Assembly (NCBI GenBank): GCA_037954325.1
Contig: JBBMNZ010000027.1
Coordinates: 8,396,501-8,460,500 of the forward strand
Source: Fistularia commersonii
Taxonomy: Eukaryota; Chordata; Actinopteri; Syngnathiformes; Fistulariidae
Length of the DNA stretch: 64,000 nucleotides
Direction: 5' to 3'
Both the position numbers and the translations under genes were made by a program. The number at the start of each line of letters is the position of its first letter. Within the stretch, counting starts at the first letter, position 1. Below, piece after piece: positions 28,848 to 41,204 of the stretch. Below the pieces are notes generated by a model. The model did not search any database, was not told the DNA's origin, and saw only the letters and a list, made by a program, of their open reading frames with translations.

Positions 28848-30755
28848 ATGCAATGTTACACAATGTAGCGCATCAATCCATGTGTATGTTTTAGACATTT
28901 TTTTTTTATCCTGGGTGACTTTACTACTGCCTTGCATTGTATGCAGAAGCAGTCAAACTTAAATGTAAATGGTGCTTGCAAGGACATATTTAAAAGTCAT
29001 TGCAGTCTTGGATGGAAAATTTATATCATTCTCTTGCATCTTGTTCTCTTCAGAACACACCCACCCACCTAAACAAACACAGGATACAACGTCAGTTCCA
29101 ATTCACTGAGAAAAAGCCATGAAAATCACTGATCTCTTTCAGCAGTAACAGAGGCTCAACGGCTGTTGGAGGATACAACAATTTAATAGCACTACATGTT
29201 TAATCATTTCCTCAGGTCGTCATCTATAAGGTCACTCACAGACACTTGTTTGCATTATGTCTGCATTATAAGGAGGAACCAGCTGGAAATTAAACTTTTG
29301 ACCCAGCCCGTAACTGTCGCCCTGAACCCCTTACCCTTTATCCCATCACAAATCCAACCCTGCATAAGTGCCATTAATGAATAACACGGGGTGCTCCAAG
29401 GGATATGATTTGCTAATAACCCCTAACCTTTGCCTGCATACATTTTTAGCAAACTATAAAATGCAGGATGGGAAAGGAGGTACTTTTGGCTTTGAATAGT
29501 TTTGGTGGGTACGGCAAGAGCATTGAAACTGCACGGACATGGAAGTCCCTGAAGCAAATTAAATAAGCCTGCCATTTGATCCATTCCCAAAATACCAAAT
29601 ACTAATTAAATCTTTTAACCATTGAGAACAACTTATGTTAAATAAATGTTGGAAGAATATCTGAAATATCTCAAGGCAGGAGCTCCTATTCCCGGGTCTA
29701 TCTTGGCACGATTGGCGAGTCAGACTTACTGTTACAATAAGAGAAGAAGAAGCAGTTTGACCAATGTGAAGAAGCACTTATTCTATATTTCATTGCAAGA
29801 CTTGAACGTGAAATTCACGTGACATCTTCAAAGCAAGTCTGTACATTTTATTCTACTCTACACTCACTTCTCACTCTGAGCTTTGCGAAACACTGCCAAC
29901 ATTCATCAACGTCATGCACAACATTCAATCCAAATCTCTGAATTTCTTTGGAAAACAGTCAGTCAGTGTGAGTTGGATAGAATAAGCTGTTCGAGACTAA
30001 TATTTCCGCAGTCTATCCAGATAATGACTTTTTAGGACATTACAACAGGTAGCCACTAGTTATTATCCAGTTTAAAGGGATTCTGCTAAAGAGGAGCAGT
30101 GTCTTCCAATTGCTAGAGCTCTGGAGCTCTTGTTAATTTGCCAGGATCAATAGGATCTGGATACCAGCTGCTGGTTTAGTTTTTCTTCTTAAATAATCCC
30201 AGCTGGTCTATGAAACTACACCACTTCACTTCATTAGTTTGTCTGACATTTAGCACGTCCGACCTTAATGCCACGATCACAGAGCATCTTGAAAATACTG
30301 TATTGACTGTCTGCACATGCTGCATACGGTTCTACAGCACTTCCACAGGACACCCCCCCCACCACCACCCCATCCTCCAGCAACATGAAAACCACTCATG
30401 TATACTATACCCCAGGGGGGGCTTATACTGTGCCCTGATAGTTTATTTATGTAAATCTATTACACTTATCATCCACAGCAGTGTGAAACCTACAGGAGTG
30501 TAGCCATTCGTCTAACAGCACTACAATTGACTGCTGTAAAAGCCAGAAACATTACATGAGTGATTCGCAGCCATGCAAGGCAGATTACAATAACTATAAA
30601 ACAGGCTGTTGTTATCGCTACAAAGTCTAATTGTTTGCACTGTTGAGACTATTGTTTTGACACCAATACAGCTTGGCCTCCATTATGGAGCGTTTCTGTA
30701 ACAAATCACTGCCACATAACACAGCAAACAGTGGAAATCGAAGACTGGAAACCCC
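28848..30755. other. Unique non-coding DNA, no gene recognised
   Basis: Nothing recognisable apart from a C-rich run (about 30352-30372) inside a short chance frame. No domain-bearing frame. Confidence 0.5.
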
Positions 30756-30805
30756 ACCCCAAAAACAAAACAAAACAAAATGACAACAACAACAACAACA
30801 ACAAA
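30756..30805. repeat. (AAAAC)n then (CAA)n simple repeat
   Basis: AAAACAAAACAAAACAAAA is followed by about seven CAA units and further A-rich runs to about 30835. Confidence 0.9.
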
Positions 30806-30835
30806 GTAGGCAAAAAAAAAACAGAAAAAAAAACC

Positions 30836-31704
30836 TAAAGCATCTCTCTTGCGTTTAATTCACTTTGGACAGTTAAATTCTCCACAATATGTGCATTCTG
30901 AGTTTGAACTGTTTAATGCATGCTGAAAAAAGTAATCTTGAAGTGACTAACCTTAAATATATGTCTGTACATAGTGGTGTAAATGATAGATATGAGTAAG
31001 ATAAAACAAATATAGCTGAACGGAAGTGCTGGAAGAAATTACCCGTGTATACATCGGTGCTCTGACATCAAATAATTATGAAGCAAGATGGGGCAATTAA
31101 GTTGTCTGGGATATGAAATATCAGTGTGATTATAGTCCAGGAAAAATGTAGTTATTTTCAGGTAATATCAAACAACCCATTCTACTTAAAAGGGTAAAAA
31201 TCTATTTAAACCAATGTTGAATGTGGAAAAGAAAATGTTACAATGAAAACAAATCAATGTAGCGAGAACATTGATCTTTCAAATATCAATTAGTTAAAGG
31301 TTCTTAAATCCGTTACTGAAAAAAATAAATAAAATGATCACAGCTCAGGCGCCCATCACTTTTGTCAAGCAAACTTTCAAAAATAACAGTGGTAATCAAA
31401 GCTCCGAGACTAATTTCAGGCAGATGAGGTCCAATCTCCTGTCACATCAGCAGTTGACTTTTCCTGATCAATGACCCAAAACGAATACAAATCCTATCGG
31501 GACACAAAAATGTGGTTATTATGGTGATTATTTGAAGTCACATTGAATGTGGTGGGGGCTTTGTTATGAAATAACAAACATCGTAGAAAGAAAACACTTG
31601 AGTATTAGATAGTTACACAAAATGTGTAGTTACAAGTATGCACCAACATAAAATAATTACATATTTACACAGATGTTTAGATCCAGCCATATTTAGAGTA
31701 AATA
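30836..31704. other. Unique non-coding DNA, no gene recognised
   Basis: AT-rich sequence with no frame or repeat that I can name. Confidence 0.5.
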
Positions 31705-31960
31705 GATAGTGAGAGAGAGTGGTGCAGGGGGTTAGAGTGGTCATCCTACCGAACATTCCTGGTTCGATTTCCGTCTCCTTTGAGCCTGTCGAAGTGTTGC
31801 TGAGCAAGACATTGAACCCCTTATTGCTCCCTCGGCTCTGCTCAGCAGCTACCTTCTGCTCATGGTTCATCCACGATGGCTTAAATGCAGCGGTTAAATT
31901 TTGCTGATGCTGTGCTCTGTGTATAACTGAATGTGACAATAAAGGTCTTTCTTTCAATAG
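31705..31960 (+). mobile_element. tRNA-derived SINE, plus strand
   Basis: The head has the layout of an RNA polymerase III promoter: an A-box-like GTGGTGCAGGGGGTTAGAG (about 31718) and a B-box-like TGGTTCGATTTCC (31760-31772). The body reads CCTTTGAGCCTGTCGAAGTG, GAGCAAGACATTGAACCCC and GCTCTGCTCAGC, which matches a familiar fish SINE body. It ends with GACAATAAAGGTCTTTCTTTC near 31955. It is non-coding. A minus-strand frame of 114 codons that overlaps it is antisense noise. No clear target-site duplication is visible, so the copy is old. Confidence 0.75.
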
Positions 31961-33904
31961 AGAAACTGGAGTGGATTAACTTTCACATAAACAAACAATT
32001 GGAACTATTAAAGAAGTGCAGACAACCAGCAAGATTTCAGAAAGAACAAACGGGATATGATATATCCTTTACCTGCACCAACAGAAGGAATAAAACATAA
32101 TTATGAAAACTGCAAATTCCACGAAAGGAAAATCACCCTCCCACGGAAATGCAATATTTTTTGGGATTCTGTAAATGACACAGAAACTCATTAGTTTGAG
32201 ACTGTCACACAAAATTAGACTGGTGAATTAAATAGTTTAATTGTTGCAGATGTCTTCAAATCCCCCTTTCAGAGTAGATTGTTGATAATTGCTTGATTAA
32301 AGAATCCGATGATTACCTTCTTCTTTTCAGAAAACATCTTTGCAACTGAAATATGTCAAACGTGTTAAAAAAAAAAAACTAAGTGATTTAGTGCCTGTTT
32401 GGAGAATGTACAGCATTTTCCACATTTAATGAAAATGGTAAAAACTAGTTAACACTGCGTCACAGGTATACAGGTATCTTATGCAGGTACAGAAAGTATA
32501 ACAACTCTTTCTATCCCTCTTTTAACACACCCAAGAAAATATGCATTGCTCAATTTCCCAGTCTGTCCATGTATGTCCATACATGTATGGCATTATCATA
32601 CATGTATGGAAATGTATTGCATGTAAATATTGAATTCTCTGAGGTTTAGTGCTACTGGTGTTGATCTTTGTTGACCTCAAGATTGACCCTAAATAAACCA
32701 ACAGATTATATGTGAATATCGCATCCTGAGCTGACAGTAGTATTTGAACCTTGCCAGGCGGAGTCACAGCAGCCTTGGAACAGTAAACAGGATCTCATAC
32801 AAAATTACCGTTTTTGCTACAGTGTGGTTTTACTTATTTGTATTAGTGCCTGCGTGTTGCAATGACTGTATTACCTCTAAGATTGAGACGGTGTGGGAGA
32901 GGAGGGATTTACATTTCATCTTTGCTTTAAATACACCAAAGGACAAAGCAATTCGGTTGTAAATGATTATGCTTGATCTTTTTCACCCTTTTAATTTAGG
33001 AAGTTAGAGAACTTTAATAGCTTTTTGATGACTGCTGCATGTCTTTAGCTACTCCTTGGAAATAGCCAACATGAAGCTGCATGAAACACTTCGTCATTCT
33101 TGTGAATTAATATCCTGATGTTTAAATTACACTATGGTGTGTTTCTGAGTGGGTCGCAGTGTTTGTGTAATAGCAATTATTATAATTTTGGTTCAGCAGA
33201 AACTGTAAGATGGTTACTTGGCATGCACAACTGGTAGCCAAGTGTGCACCGAACAGAGAGAACAAGTGGCTGTGTGTTTGAGAATGACTGGGAGTAAAAT
33301 CAGTGTATTTGCACATTAATGAAGTGGGGTCAGGGGATATTGGTGGTGTTTGCCTCCCACATAATTGTGTTCATGTTTTAATGGACTCTGTACTCCATTA
33401 TTTTGCTGACAGTAGCTTATCACAGATATTTCAATTACAGAGAAAAATAGCTTGGCATGTCCGCACATGTACGTGTGTTGCCTGTCATTGTAATCACAGG
33501 GAGTGATAGTATCCATATGGGAATACCAAGAATAACAGCCAAAGTGTGTTAATATTGGGAAAACCCTATGGTGAGAAGAAAGAAAACAATATCTTTAGAA
33601 TCTTTTTCTGTCCTACCAGTATGAGGTATTTGATAAATTGGCAAATTCCAATGTTGAAAAAGATATTAGGTATCAAAATAATTAGGTAACATAAAGCATT
33701 ATGATCTTGTCGAGTCATTTCATCTCTAACTAGTCATTCATCTCTTGAAAACATTCTATATTTAAGCTTGACATTGCGGTCTAACTGAGTTGTTTGCAAC
33801 AGCCTCAGAATTGCATGAAAGATGCATGCAGCCGAAATGACTCCCTTCAACAAGGTGGCTTGGCTTGACGACAGAGATGGCTGAGGTTTACAGGGACCCG
33901 GGGC
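31961..33904. other. Unique non-coding DNA with a small palindromic cluster
   Basis: No gene. Two related perfect palindromes lie at 32577-32590 (CCATACATGTATGG) and 32597-32608 (CATACATGTATG). The remainder is unassigned. Confidence 0.5.
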
Positions 33905-34235
33905 GAAGCTTGCAGTCGAGTCACTGCACCTTCATGTCAAAGGGAGGTAGTTGAAGCATTTCAAACACCTGATAAGGGGGCCTCCTGGCTGTCTCTTGTT
34001 GGAGATGTTCTAGGTGTGTCCAACCGGAAAGATGCCCTGTGATCAACCCAAAACATGTTGAAGAGATTGCATAGATCCCACCTATCCTGGGGACGCATTG
34101 AAAACCCATAGGAAGAGCCAGAGTGCATTTTCCGGGGACTTGCATGTCTGGGTAGACGACCTCAGTCTACTGCCACTGCGACCGAACGCCAGGCAACTGG
34201 GGCATGATGAATGAATGAATGATGAATATTTTGAC
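33905..34235 (+). mobile_element. 5'-truncated LINE 3' end, plus strand
   Basis: The text resembles the last part of the reverse transcriptase frame and 3' tail of the same broad fish LINE family seen at 47.3-48.0 kb. Recognisable pieces include an AAACACCTGATAAGGGGGCC block, corresponding to the family's GHLIRMPPG region, and GGTGTGTCCAACCGGAAAG, corresponding to the ACPTGRR region. A GAATGAATGAATGATGAA tail (about 34208-34225) takes the place of the family's usual GGATGGATGG tail. Stops interrupt the frame. Similarity is moderate, so the copy is old. Confidence 0.55.
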
Positions 34236-34384
34236 AAGGTCATGAAATAGTTAGCAATTGGCTGGAAAAAAAAAAAAAGTTTCATTTTATTGAAATAGGA
34301 CGAAAAAAGTTGGTTGGGGCAGCAACAGTTACTGATCACAGAAAAACAAAAACAGGTCCGATTTAAAGTTTTTAAGGCTTAAGG

Positions 34385-34540
34385 GGTTTTCAGAGGTTAG
34401 GTCTCTTGCCTCATACTACCAATGTTTCTATACCAGGAGCCAAATGGGGCTTTTCTTTGTGGACTGTGCGTGTTCTGTCTGCACCTTTGTGGGTTCTGGG
34501 ATCTTAGGGATTCACTTGGCGGTCCTCAAACATTTTATTA
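34385..34540 (+). repeat. Strongly diverged tRNA-headed interspersed repeat
   Basis: The order GGTTAGGTCTCTTGCCTCA, then ACCAGGAGCC, TTTCTTTGTGGACTGTGCG and GTGGGTTCT follows the layout of the repeat at 36384 and, inverted, at 52785. Many positions differ, so the assignment is tentative. Confidence 0.4.
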
Positions 34541-36383
34541 GTTGTCTGAAGAATAAAATAGTCAGCTGCAAGTGTGTATGAGGGTAAATGCCCTGGGAAC
34601 TATGGATGACTCTTCCAGGATTTACCCTACCTGTTGCGTAATATTATCCGGGATTAGCTCTTTATACCATCTTTAGCTGCCATGGAATGTCAGTTTGTTC
34701 ATCTCTAATGGCAGTGTCTCCATCTCTAATTTTATCAGCAATCTTAGGGTTTTGCTATGTTGGTGTTGAGATTCTTTTAAATGAAGACACCTCCACAACT
34801 TAACCTACCTTGAGACTTTAGCGTAACTTGATTGATACCATACACCCACTCAAAGCTATTATCCACAAGGTACAGTTTTTGCATTCTTTGGTTTGGGATC
34901 AAGCAGTCCTACAAAAAGAGAAGAATCAATTTTAAATAATGATTTTGACACAGGTTTGCCATGGGCTGCATGACTAAAACCACAGAAGGGCTCTTTCTTT
35001 GTGCTTATTGCTATTCATGCTTCCTGGTGTCGACTGGCCCTTAATTATTCCTCTGAATAAATTACCTAAAGCAGAAAGTGGAGTCATGGCATGCCAGGAG
35101 GGAGCAGGCCTGTCAGCTTCAAAGGGCCAAAACCTGCCAAGATCCACTGGGCTTTGCTCCACTTAACACCAGTCGCTAGGTATATATGTCTTGGCTTTCA
35201 TAAACCCAGTTTAAATGTCAGAGGGTAGGTTGCTCCCAAGAGTGAGGCTCAATATTGAGAAGAACTCACATTTAAATCAGACAGACTGGCTTTAGTGAGT
35301 TTCATTTGAATTAAGCGAATAGAAGGTTGAGGGATAGGTTTATGTCTTGAACAATCTTAGATTAATTTCTCTCATTTATATGCTGCTGGAATTGGCAACA
35401 TTCTCCAGGAAACACCCTCTTGTTTAAAATTAGGCATTTTAATTTCAGCATTACACATAAAAGTCATAATGTGACTTATCACATAATATATAAGGGTACT
35501 GATCAAGACATGGCTACTTTCTTTACTGGCTGGCTTTTCTTCACTATTATCTGATTAAAAAATGTCAAAATACTTAAAGCTACATTTTGGATGCGGGTGA
35601 TTTTTAGATATTTAGCAAATAATGCACAAAACTCATTTGTGCCGATATGCAAAAACCGAAAGTAACACAGGTTCCCAGAAAGTGTGGATGGGAAAAACCA
35701 ATGTTCAACTCCCTGCTGCTCCAGTGGTTCTGTCTAATACAAGAACAAACAGCAAAATATGTGTTTGTTGCAATGATTGGATGGAACAACAACAACAACA
35801 ACACTCAGACTTGTTCAAGGTAATTAATCACACACTGCTCCCCTAAACAGGTACATACCCTGAATACTGGAGAGAGAAAGTGAAAACCATGAATTATTAG
35901 TGTTTTCAGGCTGCAAACTTTGTTTTTGCTTGAGGAAGGTTGAACTCTGTCAGTGGCATGACTGAGGTCTTAAAAAGTTAAAGGGTAACAATTTGGATTT
36001 TCAGTCAAAGAGTGGTCAACCAAAAAGATCCAGTTAAGTTTTATCAACTGCAAGTTGTCTTGTCATTCTGCGTGGTCTGCCACCTGCATCTGATCAGAAG
36101 CTGAAGAAGATCCTTTGGAAAGCCTCCAGCTTCTGGCTGAGGAGCCTGTATTTTCTGGGCTGTACTTCCACAATTATCTTTTGAGTGTTTTCTTTTTCTT
36201 CTTCTTCCAATTCTTTCACATTTGTTGTCTGTTGAACCCACTGAACAACCATGTGCAGATTTGTAGTAATAGGATGCTGCTGATCCGGGAAAATCAGTTC
36301 TAGGACTGCAGTTCGACAAATAGACTCATTAAATTCCGTTGTTTTCCTGTTTGTTAGGTAATAGACTCATGCAAAAGTTCTTT
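34541..36383. other. Unique non-coding DNA; candidate conserved block at 34950-35165
   Basis: No gene is seen. The sub-block 34950-35165 is complex, free of simple repeats, and contains CCTTAATTATTCC and GAATAAATTACC, which resemble homeodomain-rich enhancer DNA. A short CAA run sits at 35788-35803. Confidence 0.4.
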
Positions 36384-36550
36384 TTCAGTGGTGCTGTAGT
36401 TAGCAATTCTGCCTCTTGGCAAGAAGGTGCCTGGTTTGGTCCTGACAGGGGGGACTTTTCTGTATGGAGTTTGCATGTTCTACTTATGTCTGCATGAGTT
36501 TCCTCCAGTTTTTCAGTTTTCCTTCCACAGTCCAGAAACATGTAATATGT
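36384..36550 (+). mobile_element. tRNA-headed SINE-like repeat, plus strand
   Basis: An A-box-like GGTGCTGTAGTTAGCAATTC and B-box-like TGGTTTGGTCCTGAC (36432-36446) are followed by the conserved fish motif TGGAGTTTGCATGTTCT (36466) and TTCCACAGTCCAGAAACATG (36523). Related repeats are very common in fish genomes. The copy is short and diverged, without visible target duplication. Confidence 0.7.
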
Positions 36551-37589
36551 TAGTCAGAAATCTACAACCCAACATTACCTATTAATACTAAAAAGTATTA
36601 CTAGTATAATAGTATTAATAAACAGTAACTAAAATAATGAATGTTTTTCTGTTTTCATTGTGTTCTACTCTCACTTATCCTCAATTGCACAGCACGTTGA
36701 TAGAAAGTGCTTTATAAGAGTATTATAAAAAAATATTGGTGTTGTTGTTATGTCAGTACCAAGAACAACAACAATAATGATACATTTCTGAAGAGTTGTG
36801 CTGCTTTTGTCAAAATATTATCTATAGAAACTATTCTGAATCAAGTTGCGGTTTAAAGTTTCTAGAAGTCTTCCCAAAGTGGCCCCGACTAACATCCTTT
36901 CCAAGTTTCAAAAATCGAGTGACATTCAGACTTTATGTCCACTTACTACTGTATTATCCAGACTTACTAAAGTTTTAACTGAAACCAAAACAAAGGAGCT
37001 TGTTGAATGTTTTGGGGGCAAATCATTCTAGGATGGAGCTGAAGCCTGCACATGCTTCAATTAACCTCAGGAGAGAATCAGACCAAACATCCGCATACTT
37101 TACATAATAGCTCAAAGTTTATTTAATGGGGCAACAATTCAATCTAATGGACATCTCTGTCAGATATTATCAAATAAAAATCAATAAGCATACCATTACC
37201 ACACCACAAGCAAATAGAATACAAATAAATCATCAGGACTATGATTAATATTGAGTAATATTTACAAGGCAGTAGAATTTTGAGCCCGCTTGAAAATCAA
37301 AAAGTCAAAATCAAAGCATATTTCACTGGAAATGTACCAACAGAATTTAACAAAGTGAAGGAAGACATAACTTCCGTGTTTGGGCTACAAAATAGGGCAG
37401 CCCACACCATATAAGTTGCACAAAGCTCTAAAAGGAGCAACAACAGGGTAAAAATAACATTTTCGCATAAAACCAGCTCTGCTGCTTTTCTGCCCTGCAA
37501 TCGTGAGGGGATATAAATGCTGTATAAATATGCAAATCAATACAAAGTCATTGGTGAAGCAGTGACAGACCTAAAGGTAATAATTCCAA

Positions 37590-37960
37590 GTGTTATCAAT
37601 GAGCCAACACATTACTTTAAAACCCTTTCTGCTGTTTTCCTCTTCAGTGTCAGATATCCAGCAAAGCTTTCAGCATCGTGGGCTTGATTACAATGTTTAT
37701 TACCAGTCGACCAGAGCAGACTATTCAGAGAAAGCATCAGCGGAAACAGCGACAGACATGCAGCTAATCTGTGAGCCGTGCATGCCCTCAGGGCCGGGTT
37801 TGGTAATGGGATTTAGATGAGTTTCCCACGCTGGTGTGTCACTCCTCTCACTGCTCACGACAGTCCCTCATTACACACCATGCCATCGCCAGCCGTATCA
37901 CCAACCGGTGTGGCAGTTTTTGACACAGGGAACCCCATTCTATTCTCAAGTGAAGTGATG
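37590..37960 (+). other. Candidate cryptic exon or conserved non-coding element
   Basis: A pyrimidine-rich tract ends in TTTTCCTCTTCAG at 37647, a good acceptor. A frame then stays open through DIQQSFQHRGLDYNVYYQST and on to 37820. A possible donor GTAATG starts at 37803, so an internal exon of about 155 bases (37648-37802) could exist. Composition is richer than the surroundings. No protein family is recognised, and the complex sequence continues past the frame's stop, which fits a conserved non-coding element better than an exon. Confidence 0.18.
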
Positions 37961-38679
37961 AAGAGAAATGAGGATGGGAAATGGAGAAAATCCAAAATAA
38001 CAAGAATGATTTTCCCTTCCTGCCACTCACATTTGTTTAAACCCACCCTTTGTAAAGCTTTGGCTTATTTTGTCAAAACAGAAAACTGTTGTCACCTTAT
38101 TACACTGTTTTTTCTTTTTTTTTTGTTCCACAATTCAAAAAATCTTCTGACTTTAAATATCAGCAGGTTTATTCCATTTACATTCTCAATTGTGCACTGT
38201 TTGGTAATTTTGTTTCCCACTCTGATATATAATCGACATCACTATCAAGAACTTTTTTATTTAAAACTGCATTTTAAGTTTGATCTATTTTTTTAAGGCA
38301 TGACATTTTCCCACAAAATCTCCATCGGTTTATGGGGCTGTAAGTTTATTCTTCTATATTGTTGACGATAAATGCTTTATAAATATTGCTCATTATTATT
38401 ATTTCTGCAAACAACATTGTGACAACTAGAGGTGTACTAGTTTCTGTTACTTCTGTGGACAATGACTGTTTTTATTTGTTGAATCTCCAATGAGAGAAAA
38501 TACCTCCACCTGTTATTATTCTTCACAGTCTCTGTGTTAAAACCAAAATTAGAAGAAGGGATTCGGGAGGGAAAACAACATTCTTTGTAGATGATATTTT
38601 AGAGCAACAGAGCACTGGGACCAATAGCACTAGAACTATACACAGTATGTGTGTGTATGTGAGTGTGTGTGATTAAATG

Positions 38680-38920
38680 AATTCTGCCAAAGTTGTAGAG
38701 GTATCAGGGAGAGATGGTCTGAAGGAGGCCGGCCCATTGGTAATGATACCGTTGGGACTACCGTCTGAGGCTTTCTTTGGGAAATGCCAAACAAGAGATA
38801 TCAGAAATAATGTTACAACTCCCAAGAAGAATCTTGAATGGATCCCATTCCAGGGAGAAATTGTCATTGGCTCAGTTTGTTGTGGCCTCATAGTCAAGAA
38901 CGTTTACGCGCCTTCAAGAA
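38680..38920. promoter_or_regulatory. Candidate conserved non-coding element
   Basis: Complex, low-repeat sequence that is open in frames on both strands (plus 38677-39012, minus 38673-38897). Opposed open frames without domains fit constrained non-coding DNA or chance better than a gene. Confidence 0.2.
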
Positions 38921-39199
38921 AGTCACCAACACTTATGGAGTTGATATGGCTAAATCACAGAAACAGGGAAGGGTTTAATAGGGTTAGCCCAACATCTGGC
39001 TTGACATGTTAGATTTTGCTCAAAAGAAACATTTAAAAATATGTATTTCAAAATTATAGGGGCAAGATGCATAGCAGCCATTCAACCAGTTGTGTGTCAG
39101 TGTATTTGCACGGTTGTTTACGCATGTAAACAAAGCACGCGACTTTCAGTCAGTCTCAATTAACCTCAGTTCTACGTTATCAAAATGCCTCTATTTTTC

Positions 39200-39590
39200 T
39201 TTGAATAAATCAAATGAAACCAAAGTGTCATGAGAATTAGAAATAGCATTCTTTTCTTCCAGTGCCAGGCCAGAAACATAATCAGGGAATAATTTAAACA
39301 AAGAAGAATTGGAGAAGTCTGGACAAGGGCAAAAATCTTCATTCCTTGCCCCTCTGGTGTTTCCTTTCCCTAGCCTCACTCAGAGAGCCTGGTTATCTCC
39401 ACCAACCAATTATTTGATTAGAGAAAAGAAGGGTTTATATCATTTAGAGGGCTTCATAATAAGGTGGGGACACGATAGAATCCCAGGGATCTGGCAAATA
39501 GAACTAGGCCCTGGCCTCAATTTGAGAGGATATAATCTTAAAAGCTGCCAAATAATTCTAGATTTACATTCTTACCAGAGATAGGTTACA
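39200..39590. promoter_or_regulatory. Candidate conserved non-coding element
   Basis: Dense complex sequence with homeodomain-type cores (CCAATTATTTGATTAGAG, CCAAATAATTCTAG) and a run without microsatellites. The call is by texture and motifs only. Confidence 0.25.
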
Positions 39591-40659
39591 CACACATACC
39601 GATGATATACATTTACACACACCACATCAAACACTGTCTACTATCCAAGGTTGTGCAACATTTTTGGCTCTTATTATTCAAATGGAATTTGGAGATGAAG
39701 GCAGAATAGGGAATGAATACAGGAACTGCCACTTTTGTTAATTGGGCGTAGAAAGTTTTCTTAATGTTTTAATGGGTTTTTAAGCAGCTCAAGCTCTTAT
39801 ATAGACTATCTGCTCTACAGAAAAGACCAAAGTATTTGTATTGCAAGGGAATAAAAAAGGCTTCTCGCTTTTTCGTTAAGTGTTGGAGAAAATAATTACG
39901 CACGAGCGTGAAATAATTGTTTTCTGCTTTGCTCTCCTAGTGTAGCTTGCAAACTTTACCATCTGACATTGATGTTTATGGCTCTTCAAATTGGACATAA
40001 ACTGCAGTTTAATCTGAGTCCTAGACCTTGACTCTCGCTTTACAAATGATAAATGTTTTTGCGATATACTTCTAGCTTCCCTTGTGGCCATATCTACAAA
40101 AAACTGGTAAAAATTTAGGTTTTGTAACCACCTGTGTGTGGATGATACACTTGAATAGAGATCATATATCTATGGCAGGTACAGTATAATAGTGATGCCA
40201 TTTATCTTTCTCATGCAGAACATCAGAGCATGACATAGAGGCCTCCAACAGCGTCTCACACTGATAACTTGCCTTTACAGCACGGGATACAGTATGATGC
40301 AAGAGGAAAGCAATTGATTCACACACACTATTGATTTCCAAATGAAACAGGTTAGGTTCTCTCAGTTGGGTGGAGGCATTAATATTGAGGAGACTGTGGG
40401 AGCACTGGTGTTCAAAGGGACCTTCGAAAGACTGGCTCTGCACAAAGTCTATCATGTCACAACATGGCAATACTGGTCATACTGATGCAGGCAACATGCA
40501 TGGCCTGTTTATTTCTGTGTAACACTCCTAACCATTAGGACATACTGAGAAAGGTAAGTGATTGACGTTTCTTTGTCTCACATTTATTACTGGCACAAAG
40601 AAGACCTTTTGAAAGAAGGTATGAAAGACCTTTTAAAGAGGGTCTTTTAGCTTAGTTTT

Positions 40660-40790
40660 TAGAAAAACTGAAGAAGCCTTTTCAGATGAGAGGATGAAAC
40701 GTCTTCAAGGGAAGAAAATCAAGTCCAGGTTCTACAATAAGCAGATTTTGACAAAACTGACCATGACCTTGCTGACTGACATGTATTAGA
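40660..40790 (+). repeat. Teleost interspersed repeat with the AAACGTCTTC motif
   Basis: AACTGAAGAAGCC, then GATGAGAGGATGAAACGTC, TTCAAGGGAAG and a tail ACTGACCATGACC...GACTGACATG follow a pattern that I recall from many fish genomes. I cannot name the parent element with confidence (a Penelope-like origin is possible). It is non-coding here. Confidence 0.5.
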
Positions 40791-41115
40791 AATAATAATT
40801 CTGCATTATATATAGTAGAATATAGTATATACAATGGTTATCTACAAATTGTGACCGAAGTAACTGGTAATTTTACAGAGGAGCAGAGACTGGACTTAAT
40901 TTTGAAATGTATCATCCCTTACAGAGCAACAGTTTGACCTGAAAGACTCAACATAATTTTTTATTGATCAGCTGCTGTGACACAGGGGGGTTGGATGAAT
41001 ATGAAAGTGCTGTTCCTAGATTAAAGTGGTATGGTACACTACAGATCTGGACTATTGATGTACAAAAATCATGGATAACAATAGAACAAATATATATTGG
41101 TAAGCATTCTCCCAA

Positions 41116-41118
<3 letters not shown>

Positions 41119-41199
<81 letters not shown>
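41119..41199. repeat. (AC)40 microsatellite
   Basis: About 40 uninterrupted AC units. The Cys-Val or Thr-His frames read across it are artefacts. Confidence 0.98.

Positions 41200-41204
<5 letters not shown>

Larger units (their letters stand above)
36551..40659. other. Unique non-coding DNA with several candidate conserved blocks
   Basis: No gene is recognised. The blocks 37640-37960, 38680-38920 and 39200-39590 stand out as complex and less AT-rich and are listed separately. The 159-codon plus frame at 37817-38296 and the 111-codon plus frame at 38677-39012 have no domain that I recognise. Confidence 0.5.

Noticed and set aside
37817..38296. 159-codon plus frame
   Set aside because: The last third is AT-driven Phe/Leu/Ile text with no domain. 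Treated as chance.
38677..39012. 111-codon plus frame in complex sequence
   Set aside because: No splice context, domain or upstream signal is seen, and an opposed minus frame is open over the same bases. I list the interval only as a possible conserved non-coding element.
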